Shown here: piece after piece, positions 28,001 to 35,976 of the stretch
Numbering within the stretch: position 1 is the first letter of the stretch
How the letters are laid out: every line of letters starts with the position of its first letter
NCBI GenBank assembly: GCA_963781805.1
Contig: CAWAHF010000004.1
Span: 682,001-746,000, forward strand
Reading direction: 5' to 3'
Origin: JAFGPL01 sp963781805
GTDB taxonomy: Bacteria; Bacteroidota; Bacteroidia; Bacteroidales; UBA10428
Length of the DNA stretch: 64,000 bases
Notes under the pieces: generated by a model
What the model was told of the DNA's origin: nothing
The model's database searches: none
Seen by the model: the letters and a program-made list of their open reading frames with translations, nothing else
Made by a program: the position numbers and the translations under genes

Positions 28001-30874
28001 GTGCCTCCCGATAATGCAAATCTTGAGGACGCTACATACACAATTAATAATGTTAAAGACAGTAAAATGACGGTAGTTTATCCTGCTGCACTTCTTAAAA
28101 AAGCTACAAAGATAACAGGTAAAGTTACCCTGGGGAATGATCAGGTTTCCCTGGAAGGCGCTACTGTATATATTGAACAAGGAAATGGAGAACGAATCGA
28201 AACAAAAACCGGTCAGGATGGTACATATACATTAAACAAAGTCCCAAAAGAACCGGCAAATATTACGGTGTGGGCTTCCAAGCCAAATGTTGTACCGAAT
28301 ATTCTCAGCCAGTCGAAACAAATTGTGCTGAAGGATAATAATCAGCTTAATTTTACACTTCAGACGGACAATGAGATTGCCATTGAGAATATCTTTGGTT
28401 TTCAGGCAGATATTAAATCCAGAGAAAAACAAAGCGATGGCTCTTATCTGGTTTCCGGATCACTTATTTCCCTGCCCTCTAATCCGAATTTTAAAACTGC
28501 CGAAGATAATGTGACCCTACCCTTCTCAAACCTTAAAATTAAAAAAAGCGGTAAATTTACTTCTTCAGGTATACCCATTGGTACACCAAACGGATCAGAA
28601 TTTGAAACAGATATTAAAGATTTGTCTCTGCTTCTTAATAATGTTTTTGGTGTGATTCAGACCCCCTCTTCCGGCTCTTTATTAAAGATTAGTTCGGAAA
28701 ACGGCAAAGGGCAAATAAAAGGCAAAGCTGGCATTTTAAAAACCTCATTTCAGTACTCTGATAGTTATATAACTTTTCAGGATGCTGTTCCTTTATATTT
28801 AACTGAACAACCCGGAAGCTCTCAATCTGCCATAATTACGCTTACTGTAAGTGATGTTCCGGCTAAAAAATGGGGGATCAGCGGAACTGGCGGAACAGAT
28901 GCACAATTTAAATTTCTTGATTTCAATGCTAAAGCAAGTAAATCGACTTCGTTTGTTGAAAATGACAAGATAAGTCTTTCCACGGTAATTACTACTAATG
29001 AGATACCGGGAATGAATCCTTCGAAATTAAGTATTACGATCGGTGATTTGACATTGAGACCAACCAAGATAGATCCAATCACCGGTACAAAACCGTTAGC
29101 TTTTAAACTCGAAAAATGGGATTTCCAGAGCTCCGGGTGGTCCATCGAGCAAACTAAAAAGGGAGTATACATCCCTCAGGGAACCATAAAAACAGGTCTG
29201 ATTGATGTTCCAGCCAAAAAGATTTTAATTACTCCGGATAATTTTGAAGCAGGAGAATTTGAAGTGCAAAATCTGACATTTTCGGGTGTTACCCCGCTTA
29301 ATATTCTTACCCAGAATAACTCCTTCGGATATAATACCAGTACCGGTTCAGATATGAAAGGTCATTGGGAGCTAAGAATTATTGGAACCCAGGGAGCTCC
29401 GGGTGTATCGATTTCCGGACTACCGGGCATGGAAGCCGGAGTTGATTTGAAATTTCAATCTTTCTCATTATTAAGTAATGGAGAACAGCAAATTAACATG
29501 GGTAATCAGCAACAGGAACTCGTATTTTATAAAATCCTGAAGGTAAAACCGCTTTCATTTTCTGGCGGAGACAAATATTTCGAAATGTCCTGTAATATCG
29601 ATTTGAGTATTCCCAGGATTGAACCAGGAAGCGGTGTTATCAGGTTTTCAAAACCTGCAAACCAGGTACTGTTTACTTTGTATCCATTTAATGTCAGCTT
29701 TGATGGACCAGGGAATGTTAAATTTGTTTCCGGACTTAACCAGGGAGATCAGAAACTTGAAAGTTCTGGCTTCACAGCAGTTGGTTCCATAAGGGATTCT
29801 GAAGGAATCAATTTAAAAGGAAAACTCCACAAGACCATTAATTCTGCCTGGCTTGAGGTTGATCCGAAAGGACAAAAAATGCCGTTGGGAAGCGGACAAA
29901 CATCATTGGCCAATATTGAAGGCAAAATGGAAGTTCTTCCCAATATCAACGACTGGTCTAATTTCACTTTTAGCGGAGATATGACCGGTTTCAAAGGAAT
30001 GCAATCAAATATCAGAAAAACATTTATCGTACACGGTAGTATTACTGCTGATAATGAAAGTCTCGGAGTAACAAATATTCCCACACCATTTGGTGCAATG
30101 GCGCTTACATACGACATCCAACATGCTCGTCTTACCGGTTCTATTGACATTGATAAACAGGTTGGAGCCATACATATGAAAGGCGCTGCCAATATTCTTG
30201 TAGATGCCGCCGGATGGTATTTTCTGATGGGAGGTCAGCTTACTACACCAGGATTAGGAAATATGGCAGCAGGTATGCTCCTTGGCGATTATCATCAAAT
30301 GGCTCCGGAGGTGGTTCAAACCTTAATGCAATTTGCATATGACAAAACTGTTCCATCTTCATTTACATCGGGAATTTCAGGATTTTTCTTTACAGGTCAG
30401 AAGGATGTTCCTGTAATAAATATCCCGGATTTCAATATCGATTTGGGTATTTTAAGCGCCAGCCTTGGCTTATCTGCCGGACTGGATGGCCGATTATGGA
30501 TGGGCTTTGACGGTAGCGGGACTGAAATTGGAATCGGGGCAATGGCATTTGCCCATGCCTGGTTTAGTGCTTCATCCATTACCTGTACAAAACTAAGTGC
30601 AGAAGCTAGAGCAGAACTGGGAGCCAAAGGAATTTATCAGACCAATACAGGTGTATTTACAGTAAAAGGTTGTGGAAGCTTTACCATAAGTGGATCAGCA
30701 CAACAATGCTTCCCCACACCCTGCTGGGATGGCATCTGCTGTACCGGATGTATTGGTGGTGGAATAAGCAAAGGTATCAAGGTCGATTTGCTTTTTGATT
30801 CCAGCGGAAATACAAGCCTCGATTTTGGTTTTGGTAATTGCAGCGGACAGTCAACGATGAACAGCAACTGGTAA
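25055..30874 (+). CDS. Giant TANFOR-like surface protein with carboxypeptidase-regulatory-like repeats
   Basis: A 1939-residue exported protein, the largest gene in the window. A signal peptide (about 10-32) is followed by a TANFOR-like N-terminal region (about 35-180: TISTMVRPKYGTDLYNYSN, then PEGSYQICFRARDFDG). An Ig/Fn3-like segment ends near 300 (NPPGIQNIVFSWTPAT; GRIYAWQVIAEE). Several carboxypeptidase-regulatory-like beta modules follow between about 370 and 1110 (for example TGKVTLGNDQVSLEGATVYI, then TKTGQDGTYTLNKVP). Long beta-rich stretches make up the rest. A cysteine-rich patch (CFPTPCWDGICCTGC) lies about 45 residues before the end. No T9SS sorting domain is visible. It is tightly coupled to the barrel gene upstream and to the Fn3 gene 26 bases downstream. 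Function unknown; adhesion or a surface assembly is plausible. Confidence 0.7.
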   Translation: MRTLFNPSGYLRNIWKFTLLFSILLTFLQVSGQQNMTISTMVRPKYGTDLYNYSNLTQVVIHSTFSTRITLYLHIKGDNGVDLHTSTDFGASPISVSANEMNQLTGIDLSEYFDYSNLVSSGIPIQQLIDNGLPEGSYQICFRARDFDGNFISPDDPGGCSNYFNIRYSDPPVPINPQCGSTLNPPGIQNIVFSWTPATSAPSWTEYTLRIVELLDSTQNPDEAMLSATEPPFFETSLQGAFSFFYGPSQPILEKGRIYAWQVIAEERETETKFANDGKSPVCWFKWNPVQFPLFSNQQQTEFKESNEPKITTIKNVDPVPISSVSGKLNYKFKNSGQNTNITQASGTNNIQPVVTQMGDGLTYNHDNISTANSSPLANVKVSLVMTYVLKGKVNNKDYNGQAINMNDMHDDNYFYDKYPDHEKVLATTTTGSDGSFSFTFMDTEQKLGLEDANLNWTSQGGEFYDHITGKVYKVFRLRVENKYYCSPDINIKLDPWQSLDLGTIVSYVKSYNLKVHTQWTNSTFYDVKGGHAKDLDNVKTILKRKYFVGHVPSNEGGYSSGNRFGVTLLPKDLSTEYTHGDGIATFTNLVQHDPDNTQDRYYVQCVPDKKNGLYIFKEKEKPYYPIYLKDKKNFPFNSLRYDNPNPNLPNTLYDAYGEDITWNSELKIKTYELNMELYPDKPRIAGKVEAVEVNAKPMSNITLMLLSNYVHSSNYNVLVRTAKTDAKGYYEFDNLDLELDSFHVGEISSVLGPNRTLFCTPSGFKGEARSLGKLVWGQQEIQNFQLEPDGLLTGYVVDDNGKPVAADIQVDDLAFASTTMQFEYNNQASSGGGTQRMNISQSGGGNMSVNNANAVQVQLPSNVKQYFSIKAPSGKDRKLKIIPKDPGYSSETYTIDVPKATSSGNNQTAKDYVVFRLKKRVRFLVAEKPAGQLYLISNLKPVPNAEVTLKIPGADITKTTDPRGNVIFEFENNGSSFSFDIVPPDNANLEDATYTINNVKDSKMTVVYPAALLKKATKITGKVTLGNDQVSLEGATVYIEQGNGERIETKTGQDGTYTLNKVPKEPANITVWASKPNVVPNILSQSKQIVLKDNNQLNFTLQTDNEIAIENIFGFQADIKSREKQSDGSYLVSGSLISLPSNPNFKTAEDNVTLPFSNLKIKKSGKFTSSGIPIGTPNGSEFETDIKDLSLLLNNVFGVIQTPSSGSLLKISSENGKGQIKGKAGILKTSFQYSDSYITFQDAVPLYLTEQPGSSQSAIITLTVSDVPAKKWGISGTGGTDAQFKFLDFNAKASKSTSFVENDKISLSTVITTNEIPGMNPSKLSITIGDLTLRPTKIDPITGTKPLAFKLEKWDFQSSGWSIEQTKKGVYIPQGTIKTGLIDVPAKKILITPDNFEAGEFEVQNLTFSGVTPLNILTQNNSFGYNTSTGSDMKGHWELRIIGTQGAPGVSISGLPGMEAGVDLKFQSFSLLSNGEQQINMGNQQQELVFYKILKVKPLSFSGGDKYFEMSCNIDLSIPRIEPGSGVIRFSKPANQVLFTLYPFNVSFDGPGNVKFVSGLNQGDQKLESSGFTAVGSIRDSEGINLKGKLHKTINSAWLEVDPKGQKMPLGSGQTSLANIEGKMEVLPNINDWSNFTFSGDMTGFKGMQSNIRKTFIVHGSITADNESLGVTNIPTPFGAMALTYDIQHARLTGSIDIDKQVGAIHMKGAANILVDAAGWYFLMGGQLTTPGLGNMAAGMLLGDYHQMAPEVVQTLMQFAYDKTVPSSFTSGISGFFFTGQKDVPVINIPDFNIDLGILSASLGLSAGLDGRLWMGFDGSGTEIGIGAMAFAHAWFSASSITCTKLSAEARAELGAKGIYQTNTGVFTVKGCGSFTISGSAQQCFPTPCWDGICCTGCIGGGISKGIKVDLLFDSSGNTSLDFGFGNCSGQSTMNSNW

Positions 30875-30899
30875 TTTTTTAACGGTTAAATTTAACACT

Positions 30900-32894
30900 A
30901 TGCGAAAGATACTATCTGTCAATTTTTTCATTTTAAGTTTGTTCCTTTTTGCTATTAACCTGCGTACTTCGGGTCAGGAAATAAAACCCACCGCCATAAG
31001 TACGCCAAAAGGAGTATTAATTTTTTTGGGAAATGAAATACCCAAAGAATTTCATTATGAAGTGTATAAGAAATTAACCGACGGAAATTTTACGCTCATT
31101 GGTTCAACAACCTATCCTGTGGATGAAAAAGCCATGAAATCCAGGATTGATGAATATTCTCCGCTTTTTACCAATCTTGACCCGTTGAATGCAAAGGATA
31201 TACAACATATCAGGAAATATGTATCCCATAATAAAACCACCGATAGCCTTTTCACGTTGAACATTCCCGTAATGCACCTTTCCATCGGAACGGCCATTTT
31301 CGATCCGGATGTAAAAGCTGGAAACTCTTATCAGTACAACGTACGGAAAATGAAAGATAATAGTACGCAGGTTTGGGAAAAAGCAAGCAACGTATTAAAA
31401 TACCCGGCAAAAATTAATATTTCAAAACCCACTTTTAAAGACAAACAGGAGTTTCGTTCACAGGTGATAATGCGCTGGTATGTTCAGGAACAGAATCAAC
31501 TGAATTCGTTCACTATGTACAGAAGAGTTTTTGGAAATGGTGATTTTAAGAAAATCGGTGTGATAAAAGGATACAATACTTCACAAGATACTGTTTATCT
31601 CATTGCGATTGATACAACGGTACAGAATCCTGCGTGGTATGAGTATTATATCGAACCATATGATATTTATGGTAATGCTGGTCCGGCATCGGATGCAATT
31701 GGTGCAGGAACGATCGGTAGCAGCTACAATCCTGTTCCTGATTATTTTAAAGCAAGAAGCCTGGATCAAGACCATAAAGTAAAACTCTCATGGAACTTTA
31801 AGGATAAAAGATACCTGAGAGGCATTGATATTTATCGTAGTAATTCATTTGACAACGGATTTACCCGTGTTGCTTCACTTCCTGCCAGCGATACTTCATT
31901 TACAGATGTGGTACCTGTTGCAAATCAAAATTACTGGTACTATTTGCAGATTGACGGACCAATGAATCAAAGCCTTCCTTCTGCCAAAATTGCTGCCATG
32001 TTCACACAAAAGGGTGAGAAGCCGTCGCCGCCGGCTGAAGTAGGCGCTGAAAGCATCAAAGGCGGGGTTAAAATCTTCTGGAACTATAACGAGCCGTACG
32101 CAAAGGGTTTTTATGTATTTCGTTACAAATACGAGAATGCGGAGTATATGCAGATTTCCGGTTTGATTCCGGCAGGGAAAGAAATATACAGTTTTATTGA
32201 TTCTTCCGGTTATTTGCAGGGAAATGATATTTACAGATATGCAGTCAAGGCTGTAAATGATGTTGATCAGCTAAGTGATTTTTCCGAATCAGCCAGTGCC
32301 AGCCCGGGTATCAAGGCAGCTATGCAAAGCCCGATGAATATCAGGATCAATCTTGTAAATAACGGAGTTTATATTGTTTGGGATGATTTGCAGGAGGTAG
32401 AACCTGCCTTACTTGGCTACAAAGTATACAGAAAACTTTCAACCGAAAAGAAATACACTTTATTACCAAATGACACCCTGCAACGTACTAAAAATTATTA
32501 TAACGACACATCACTCTTACCAGGAAAATCATATTCGTATGCCGTTGCAGCATTAGATCTTTATGGCAATGAAAGTGTTAAAAGCACACCTGTTTCATAT
32601 TCACAGCCAGAGGAAAATATTGTTCCTCCGGTTATTGAAAAAGTAGTTAATACTATTGGCGGTATCATGGTAAGCTGGGGACAGGTAAACACGGAAAACA
32701 TTGTTTCGATTAAAATTTACAGGACACAACCCGGAAAACCTTCACAGGTAATTGCTAACGTGCAGAAAGGTGAAGAAGAATTCCTTGATAAGACCGCTGC
32801 CAAAGGCCAGTTGTATATTTATGAAATTTCTCTTGTTACTTCCGATAACCAGGAAAGTACTAAAAGCAGAGGAGTGAGTGTACGAAGAGATTAA
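30900..32894 (+). CDS. Secreted protein with repeated fibronectin type III-like domains
   Basis: A 664-residue exported protein. After a signal peptide (about 1-25) it consists of about five to six Fn3-like units; the clearest have the pattern VKLSWNFKDKRYLRGIDIYR, VKIFWNYNEPYAKGFYVFR, VYIVWDDLQEVEPALLGYKV and IMVSWGQVNTENIVSIKIYR, each followed by a SYSYAV- or YRYAVKA-type strand. There is no T9SS tail. It is the third gene of the barrel/TANFOR operon, and the repeats suggest protein-protein or protein-glycan contacts with the giant partner. Function is not known. Confidence 0.75.
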   Translation: MRKILSVNFFILSLFLFAINLRTSGQEIKPTAISTPKGVLIFLGNEIPKEFHYEVYKKLTDGNFTLIGSTTYPVDEKAMKSRIDEYSPLFTNLDPLNAKDIQHIRKYVSHNKTTDSLFTLNIPVMHLSIGTAIFDPDVKAGNSYQYNVRKMKDNSTQVWEKASNVLKYPAKINISKPTFKDKQEFRSQVIMRWYVQEQNQLNSFTMYRRVFGNGDFKKIGVIKGYNTSQDTVYLIAIDTTVQNPAWYEYYIEPYDIYGNAGPASDAIGAGTIGSSYNPVPDYFKARSLDQDHKVKLSWNFKDKRYLRGIDIYRSNSFDNGFTRVASLPASDTSFTDVVPVANQNYWYYLQIDGPMNQSLPSAKIAAMFTQKGEKPSPPAEVGAESIKGGVKIFWNYNEPYAKGFYVFRYKYENAEYMQISGLIPAGKEIYSFIDSSGYLQGNDIYRYAVKAVNDVDQLSDFSESASASPGIKAAMQSPMNIRINLVNNGVYIVWDDLQEVEPALLGYKVYRKLSTEKKYTLLPNDTLQRTKNYYNDTSLLPGKSYSYAVAALDLYGNESVKSTPVSYSQPEENIVPPVIEKVVNTIGGIMVSWGQVNTENIVSIKIYRTQPGKPSQVIANVQKGEEEFLDKTAAKGQLYIYEISLVTSDNQESTKSRGVSVRRD

Positions 32895-33020
32895 TAATCG
32901 CTCATTTAGTTCATACGATTTTGTAGGTAACTAGTCTTGCTCACCTGTTTTTTAGGGCTTTTGAATCACTGTAAACAGCATGCGCCGTCATTGTCTGACC
33001 CCTCTGTGTCTCCCCTAAGA

Positions 33021-33236
33021 GGGGAGATAAGAGCTTTCTGCTCCACTGATCATTGGAGATTGCGGGTTATTTGTTACTTTTCAGAATAATGTTCACTTGA
33101 AACCCTGTCCACAGCATTCGCCGTCATTGCCTGACTTCTCTGCGTTCCTTTGCGTAAAACCTCTGCGTACTTTGTTGTAAAAAACCTTTAACCGCAGAGT
33201 TCGCAAAGAAGGCGCAATGTGCGCAAAGTAAAAACC
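33021..33236. repeat. Direct repeat flanking the RAYT locus, copy 1
   Basis: About 216 bases containing the words GTTCACTTGAAA, GCCGTCATTGCCTGACTTC, GCGTTCCTTTGCGTAAAACC and AACCGCAGAGTTCGCAAAG. The same series in the same order recurs at 33922-34170, on the other side of the transposase gene. Confidence 0.8.
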
Positions 33237-33253
33237 GATCATAGAAACCTTTG

Positions 33254-33278
33254 TCTGGCGCAAGCGTCCGCTTGTGCC
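33254..33278. repeat. REP palindrome, left of the RAYT gene
   Basis: GGCGCAAGCGTCCGCTTGTGCC is an imperfect palindrome, and the extended 25-base site reappears inverted at 33893-33917. Paired palindromes on both sides of a RAYT gene are the expected layout of REP elements served by that transposase. (Site quoted in two parts: GGCGCAAGCG, TC, CGCTTGTGCC.). Confidence 0.85.
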
Positions 33279-33291
33279 TTTTATTCATCAG

Positions 33292-33840
33292 CTATTGAAT
33301 TAAAATAATATCCAGCAATCCTTTTTCACCACAATAATCCCTTGCACTGCTATATACATAATCTTCCGGTCTAAATACAATACCTTCTTTTATCGGATTG
33401 TCATGAATATAGTCTAACTTCTGTTGTAACATTTCATTATTTAAAAGCTCTATTGGTTTATTGTGCTGTTGCCAAAATTGAAAGTTATCGTTATTACTAT
33501 TCTTTTTTCCTGAACGCTCCATCATCCATATTATCCATTCACGCCTGCTTTCCTGTGGATTCTGTTTTATGGCTTTTTTAAGCTCACTTGATGTAAAGCT
33601 TTTCATATCTCTTACTATATTTTCCAACTTATTATTCCGACTGCTAATTATCATATGAACATGACTTGTCATTATTATCCAGGCATGTAGATTCAATCCT
33701 TTATTTTTTTGACAATATTTCCAACTGTCTATTAAGATTTTTTTATATTCATTTCTAATAAAAACATCTATCCAATAGACTGTAGCAAAGCTAATAAAGT
33801 ACAATCCTTCTGGATTATGGAATTTATATTTTCGGCTCAT
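33292..33840 (-). CDS. REP-associated tyrosine transposase (RAYT, IS200/IS605-like)
   Basis: A 182-residue Y1-type HUH single-strand transposase. The metal-binding His pair is in MTSHVHMII (about 58-66), and the catalytic Tyr is most likely in LDYIHDNPIKEGI (about 142-154), the block typical of RAYT proteins. The N-terminus YFISFATVYWIDVF is also characteristic. RAYTs are usually single-copy and act on REP palindromes; here matching 25-base palindromes lie just outside both ends of the gene, and a 200-base direct repeat flanks the whole unit. No accessory TnpB is present. The frame is intact, so it may be active. Confidence 0.92.
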   Translation of the reverse strand: MSRKYKFHNPEGLYFISFATVYWIDVFIRNEYKKILIDSWKYCQKNKGLNLHAWIIMTSHVHMIISSRNNKLENIVRDMKSFTSSELKKAIKQNPQESRREWIIWMMERSGKKNSNNDNFQFWQQHNKPIELLNNEMLQQKLDYIHDNPIKEGIVFRPEDYVYSSARDYCGEKGLLDIILIQ

Positions 33841-33892
33841 AATTGCAAGATAAAAAAATTATATTTATTGACAATACCTTAATAAATAAAGA

Positions 33893-33917
33893 GGCACAAG
33901 CGGACGCTTGCGCCAGA
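33893..33917. repeat. REP palindrome, right of the RAYT gene (inverted copy)
   Basis: Exact reverse complement of the 25-base site at 33254-33278. Its inner palindrome pairs GGCACAAGCG with CGCTTGCGCC around GA. Confidence 0.85.
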
Positions 33918-33921
33918 ATAA

Positions 33922-34170
33922 GGGGAGAAAAGAGCATTCTGCTCCACTAATCATATAAGATAGCAGGTTATTTATTACTTGTCAGAATTATGTTCACTTG
34001 AAATCTTGCCAACAGCACCGGCCGTCATTGCCTGACTTCTCTGCGTTCCTTTGCGTAAAACCTCTGCGTACTTTCCGCGAGCGCTAAAGCTACTCAGCGG
34101 AGGCGCTGCGGTAAAAAACCTTTAACCGCAGAGTTCGCAAAGAAGGCGCAATGTACGCAAAGAAAAAACC
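33922..34170. repeat. Direct repeat flanking the RAYT locus, copy 2
   Basis: About 249 bases matching 33021-33236 in order and orientation. It is longer because a 45-base palindromic insert (34072-34116) interrupts it. The insert is absent from copy 1, where the flanking words TGCGTACTTT and GTAAAAAACC are almost joined. Confidence 0.8.
34072..34116. repeat. 45-bp GC-rich insert, first of an inverted pair
   Basis: Contains CGCGAGCGCTAAAGCTACTC and CAGCGGAGGCGCTGCGG. Its reverse complement recurs at 34432-34478 with one mismatch. It interrupts direct-repeat copy 2, so it looks like a recent insertion. Confidence 0.75.
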
Positions 34171-34199
34171 CCTTTTAAAATACTTTCCTCAGCACATAC

Positions 34200-34330
34200 C
34201 GTCATCGCGAGGAACGAAGCCTGTCTGCCGAGCCAGGCAGGCAATCCCACTATTGAAACGCGAACATAAATATTATAATGGGCTGGCGGTGCAGGGAGAT
34301 TGCTTCAGTTGTACCTCCTTCGTAATGACG
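34200..34330. repeat. Palindromic intergenic element with GTCAT-type ends
   Basis: A 131-base element starting CGTCATCGCGAGGAACGAAG and ending CTCCTTCGTAATGACG, so its ends are imperfect inverted repeats. Inner parts GGCAATCCC and GGAGATTGC also pair. Elements with these ends are common between genes in many bacteria. Confidence 0.65.
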
Positions 34331-34431
34331 TACTTTGTTTGTTATTGGGTGGAATACTTAGAATCCTGATATTTTAATTTGAAATACCGGCTTCAATATC
34401 TAACGTCTTCGCGTTCCTTTGCAGTTAAATG

Positions 34432-34478
34432 TTTTTACCGCAGCGCCTCCGCTGAGTAGCTTCAGCGCTCGCGGAAAG
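34432..34478. repeat. 45-bp GC-rich insert, inverted copy
   Basis: Reverse complement of 34072-34116 with one difference (CTTCAGCGC here, CTTTAGCGC in the reversed first copy). It is flanked by degenerate pieces of the direct repeat (GCGTTCCTTTGC before; GGCGCAATGTATGCAACG after), which makes a third, partial copy of that repeat at about 34400-34510. Confidence 0.72.
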
Positions 34479-34752
34479 CACGCGAAGCAGGCGCAATGTA
34501 TGCAACGTAAAACTTAAAAAAACTTTTGCGTTTTTTGCAAATGAGATCATTAATTTTTGCAAAAAGTGCAACTAATGGCGTGACCATTATTGAAAAGCGC
34601 AAATTTTTTCGTCTAAACCGGAAAAAAGACCCTCATTTTTGCATTTTTTGCAAATTTTCAAAAACCGGTTGCAAAAATCAATAATCCGGTTTCGAATCTA
34701 TTGGGTTATCTTGAGCCCGTTAATGAAGTATTTATATAACCCGACTAAAAAT

Positions 34753-35067
34753 TCAGTGTCAGTTTTCAAAAATCCAAAGTTAAGGTCAAAAAATCCATTG
34801 TCAGTGCTCGAAAATCCAGTGTCAGTGTTCAAAAATCCATTGTCACTATTCGAAAATCCAATGTCAGTGTCAAAAAATTCATTGTCAGTATTCGAAAATT
34901 CATTGTCAGTGTCAAAAAATTCATTGTCACTATTCGAAAATCCATTGTCAGTATTCGAAAATCCAGTGTCAATGTTAAAAAATCAAGTGTCAGTGTTAAA
35001 AAATCCAATGTCATTATTCAAAAAGCGAATGTCAGCATTCAAAAATCCGATGTCAGGGTCAGAAAAC
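34753..35067. repeat. Tandem array of fifteen 21-bp units
   Basis: Fifteen uninterrupted units of 21 bases, consensus about GTGTCAGTATTCGAAAATCC plus one base, with varying positions (TTCGAA/TTCAAA/GTCAAA). There are no spacers, so this is not a CRISPR array. Because 21 is divisible by three, the array keeps a frame open (34639-35172), whose translation is a heptad-like string of PLSVFEN units; I regard that frame as a by-product of the repeat, not a gene. The array lies 139 bases before the helical protein gene at 35207. The upstream 34530-34680 stretch is rich in TTGCAAA words. Confidence 0.88.
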
Positions 35068-35206
35068 CGGGAGTTGATTTTAATAAATGCATTGTGGGTA
35101 TTCTATCAAGCCACACTGTATTTGTATCAGGGGCTGTCCATTAAATTGAATTCAAAGCGGCCTTTATATTAATTAACTATATGTTTCATCTTAAAATTTT
35201 AACAAA

Positions 35207-35911
35207 ATGCAAAAACGTAACGAAAACAAATTCCGTATGTTTAATGCGGTACTGGAAATCCTTAACGGTAACAAAACTATCTGGCAGGCAGCAGCGCTGT
35301 TTGTCCAGATTGTAAACAAATTCACAGCCAGCCTGACAGCTATTGGCGAAACACGAAAAGTCACCGAGAGCGATTCGAAGGGGCATACGCTTGAAAAAAG
35401 CAGCCTGGAAGAAACACTGATTAACAGCATCGGGGCGCTGACTTCTTCGCTTTACCTGCTGGCCAAAAACAGCGGCAATAAGGTACTGATGGAAAAAGTG
35501 AATTACAATGAATCGGAGCTTGCAAATGCCCGTGAAGGCGAGCTGGTTTCGATAGCCGAAACCGTGGCAGCGCTTGGCCGTGAAAACCTGGCCCAGGCGG
35601 CAGACTACGATTTTGACGAAGCCGAGGTAAAAGCGCTGGAAGATCTCGCTGCCAGATTCAAGGCAGTGATGCCGGCGCCGCGTGCCACCATTGCAGAACG
35701 CAAGGCAGCCAACGAAAAACTGAACAGGCTGATTGCAGAAACCACAGAATTGCTGGATGACGAACTCGACCGCATGATGCTGAAATACAAAAACAGCCAC
35801 CCCGATTTCTACAACACCTATTTCAATGCCCGAATGATTATGGACTATGGAATACGGCACAAGCCGGAAGCTGAAGAAGTTGCAAACGCATCGGCAAATT
35901 CTGAAAAGTAA
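35207..35911 (+). CDS. Helical hypothetical protein next to the 21-bp tandem array
   Basis: A 234-residue cytoplasmic protein with no signal peptide. It starts MQKRNENKFRMFNAVLEIL and is predicted by eye to be almost wholly alpha-helical, with an acidic C-terminal half (TIAERKAANEKLNRLIAET, then LLDDELDRMMLKYKNSHPDF). Base composition is clearly richer in GC than the flanks, and codon use is orderly, so it is a real gene, possibly acquired. I know of no function. Similar short helical proteins beside short tandem repeats seem to recur in Bacteroidota, from memory, not checked. A good terminator follows, so array and gene form a compact module. Confidence 0.75.
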   Translation: MQKRNENKFRMFNAVLEILNGNKTIWQAAALFVQIVNKFTASLTAIGETRKVTESDSKGHTLEKSSLEETLINSIGALTSSLYLLAKNSGNKVLMEKVNYNESELANAREGELVSIAETVAALGRENLAQAADYDFDEAEVKALEDLAARFKAVMPAPRATIAERKAANEKLNRLIAETTELLDDELDRMMLKYKNSHPDFYNTYFNARMIMDYGIRHKPEAEEVANASANSEK

Positions 35912-35937
35912 CCAGAATACCATTGTGTAAAGGCCAA

Positions 35938-35976
35938 AAAGGCTGCTTTCGGAAGAGAGCAGCCTTTATTGTTTTT
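35938..35976 (+). terminator. Terminator after the helical protein gene
   Basis: Stem AAGGCTGCTTTC/GAGAGCAGCCTT (one wobble pair) with loop GGAA, followed by a T-rich tail, 27 bases after the stop. Confidence 0.82.

Noticed and set aside
33008..33026. Terminator-like hairpin TCTCCCCTAAGAGGGGAGA after the Fn3 gene
   Set aside because: No T-run follows and it lies more than 100 bases after the stop within a repeat block; probably part of the repeat.
34753..35067. CRISPR array
   Set aside because: Units are directly adjacent with no unique spacers, and no cas gene is near.
34639..35172. 177-codon open frame with PLSVFEN-type heptads
   Set aside because: The frame is kept open only because the 21-bp repeat unit is a multiple of three; no signal for translation and no non-repeat domain.
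35186..35923. 245-codon minus-strand frame opposite the helical protein
   Set aside because: Covers the same bases as the plus-strand gene, but its translation is rich in Cys and Phe as expected of an antisense shadow, and the terminator fits the plus strand.
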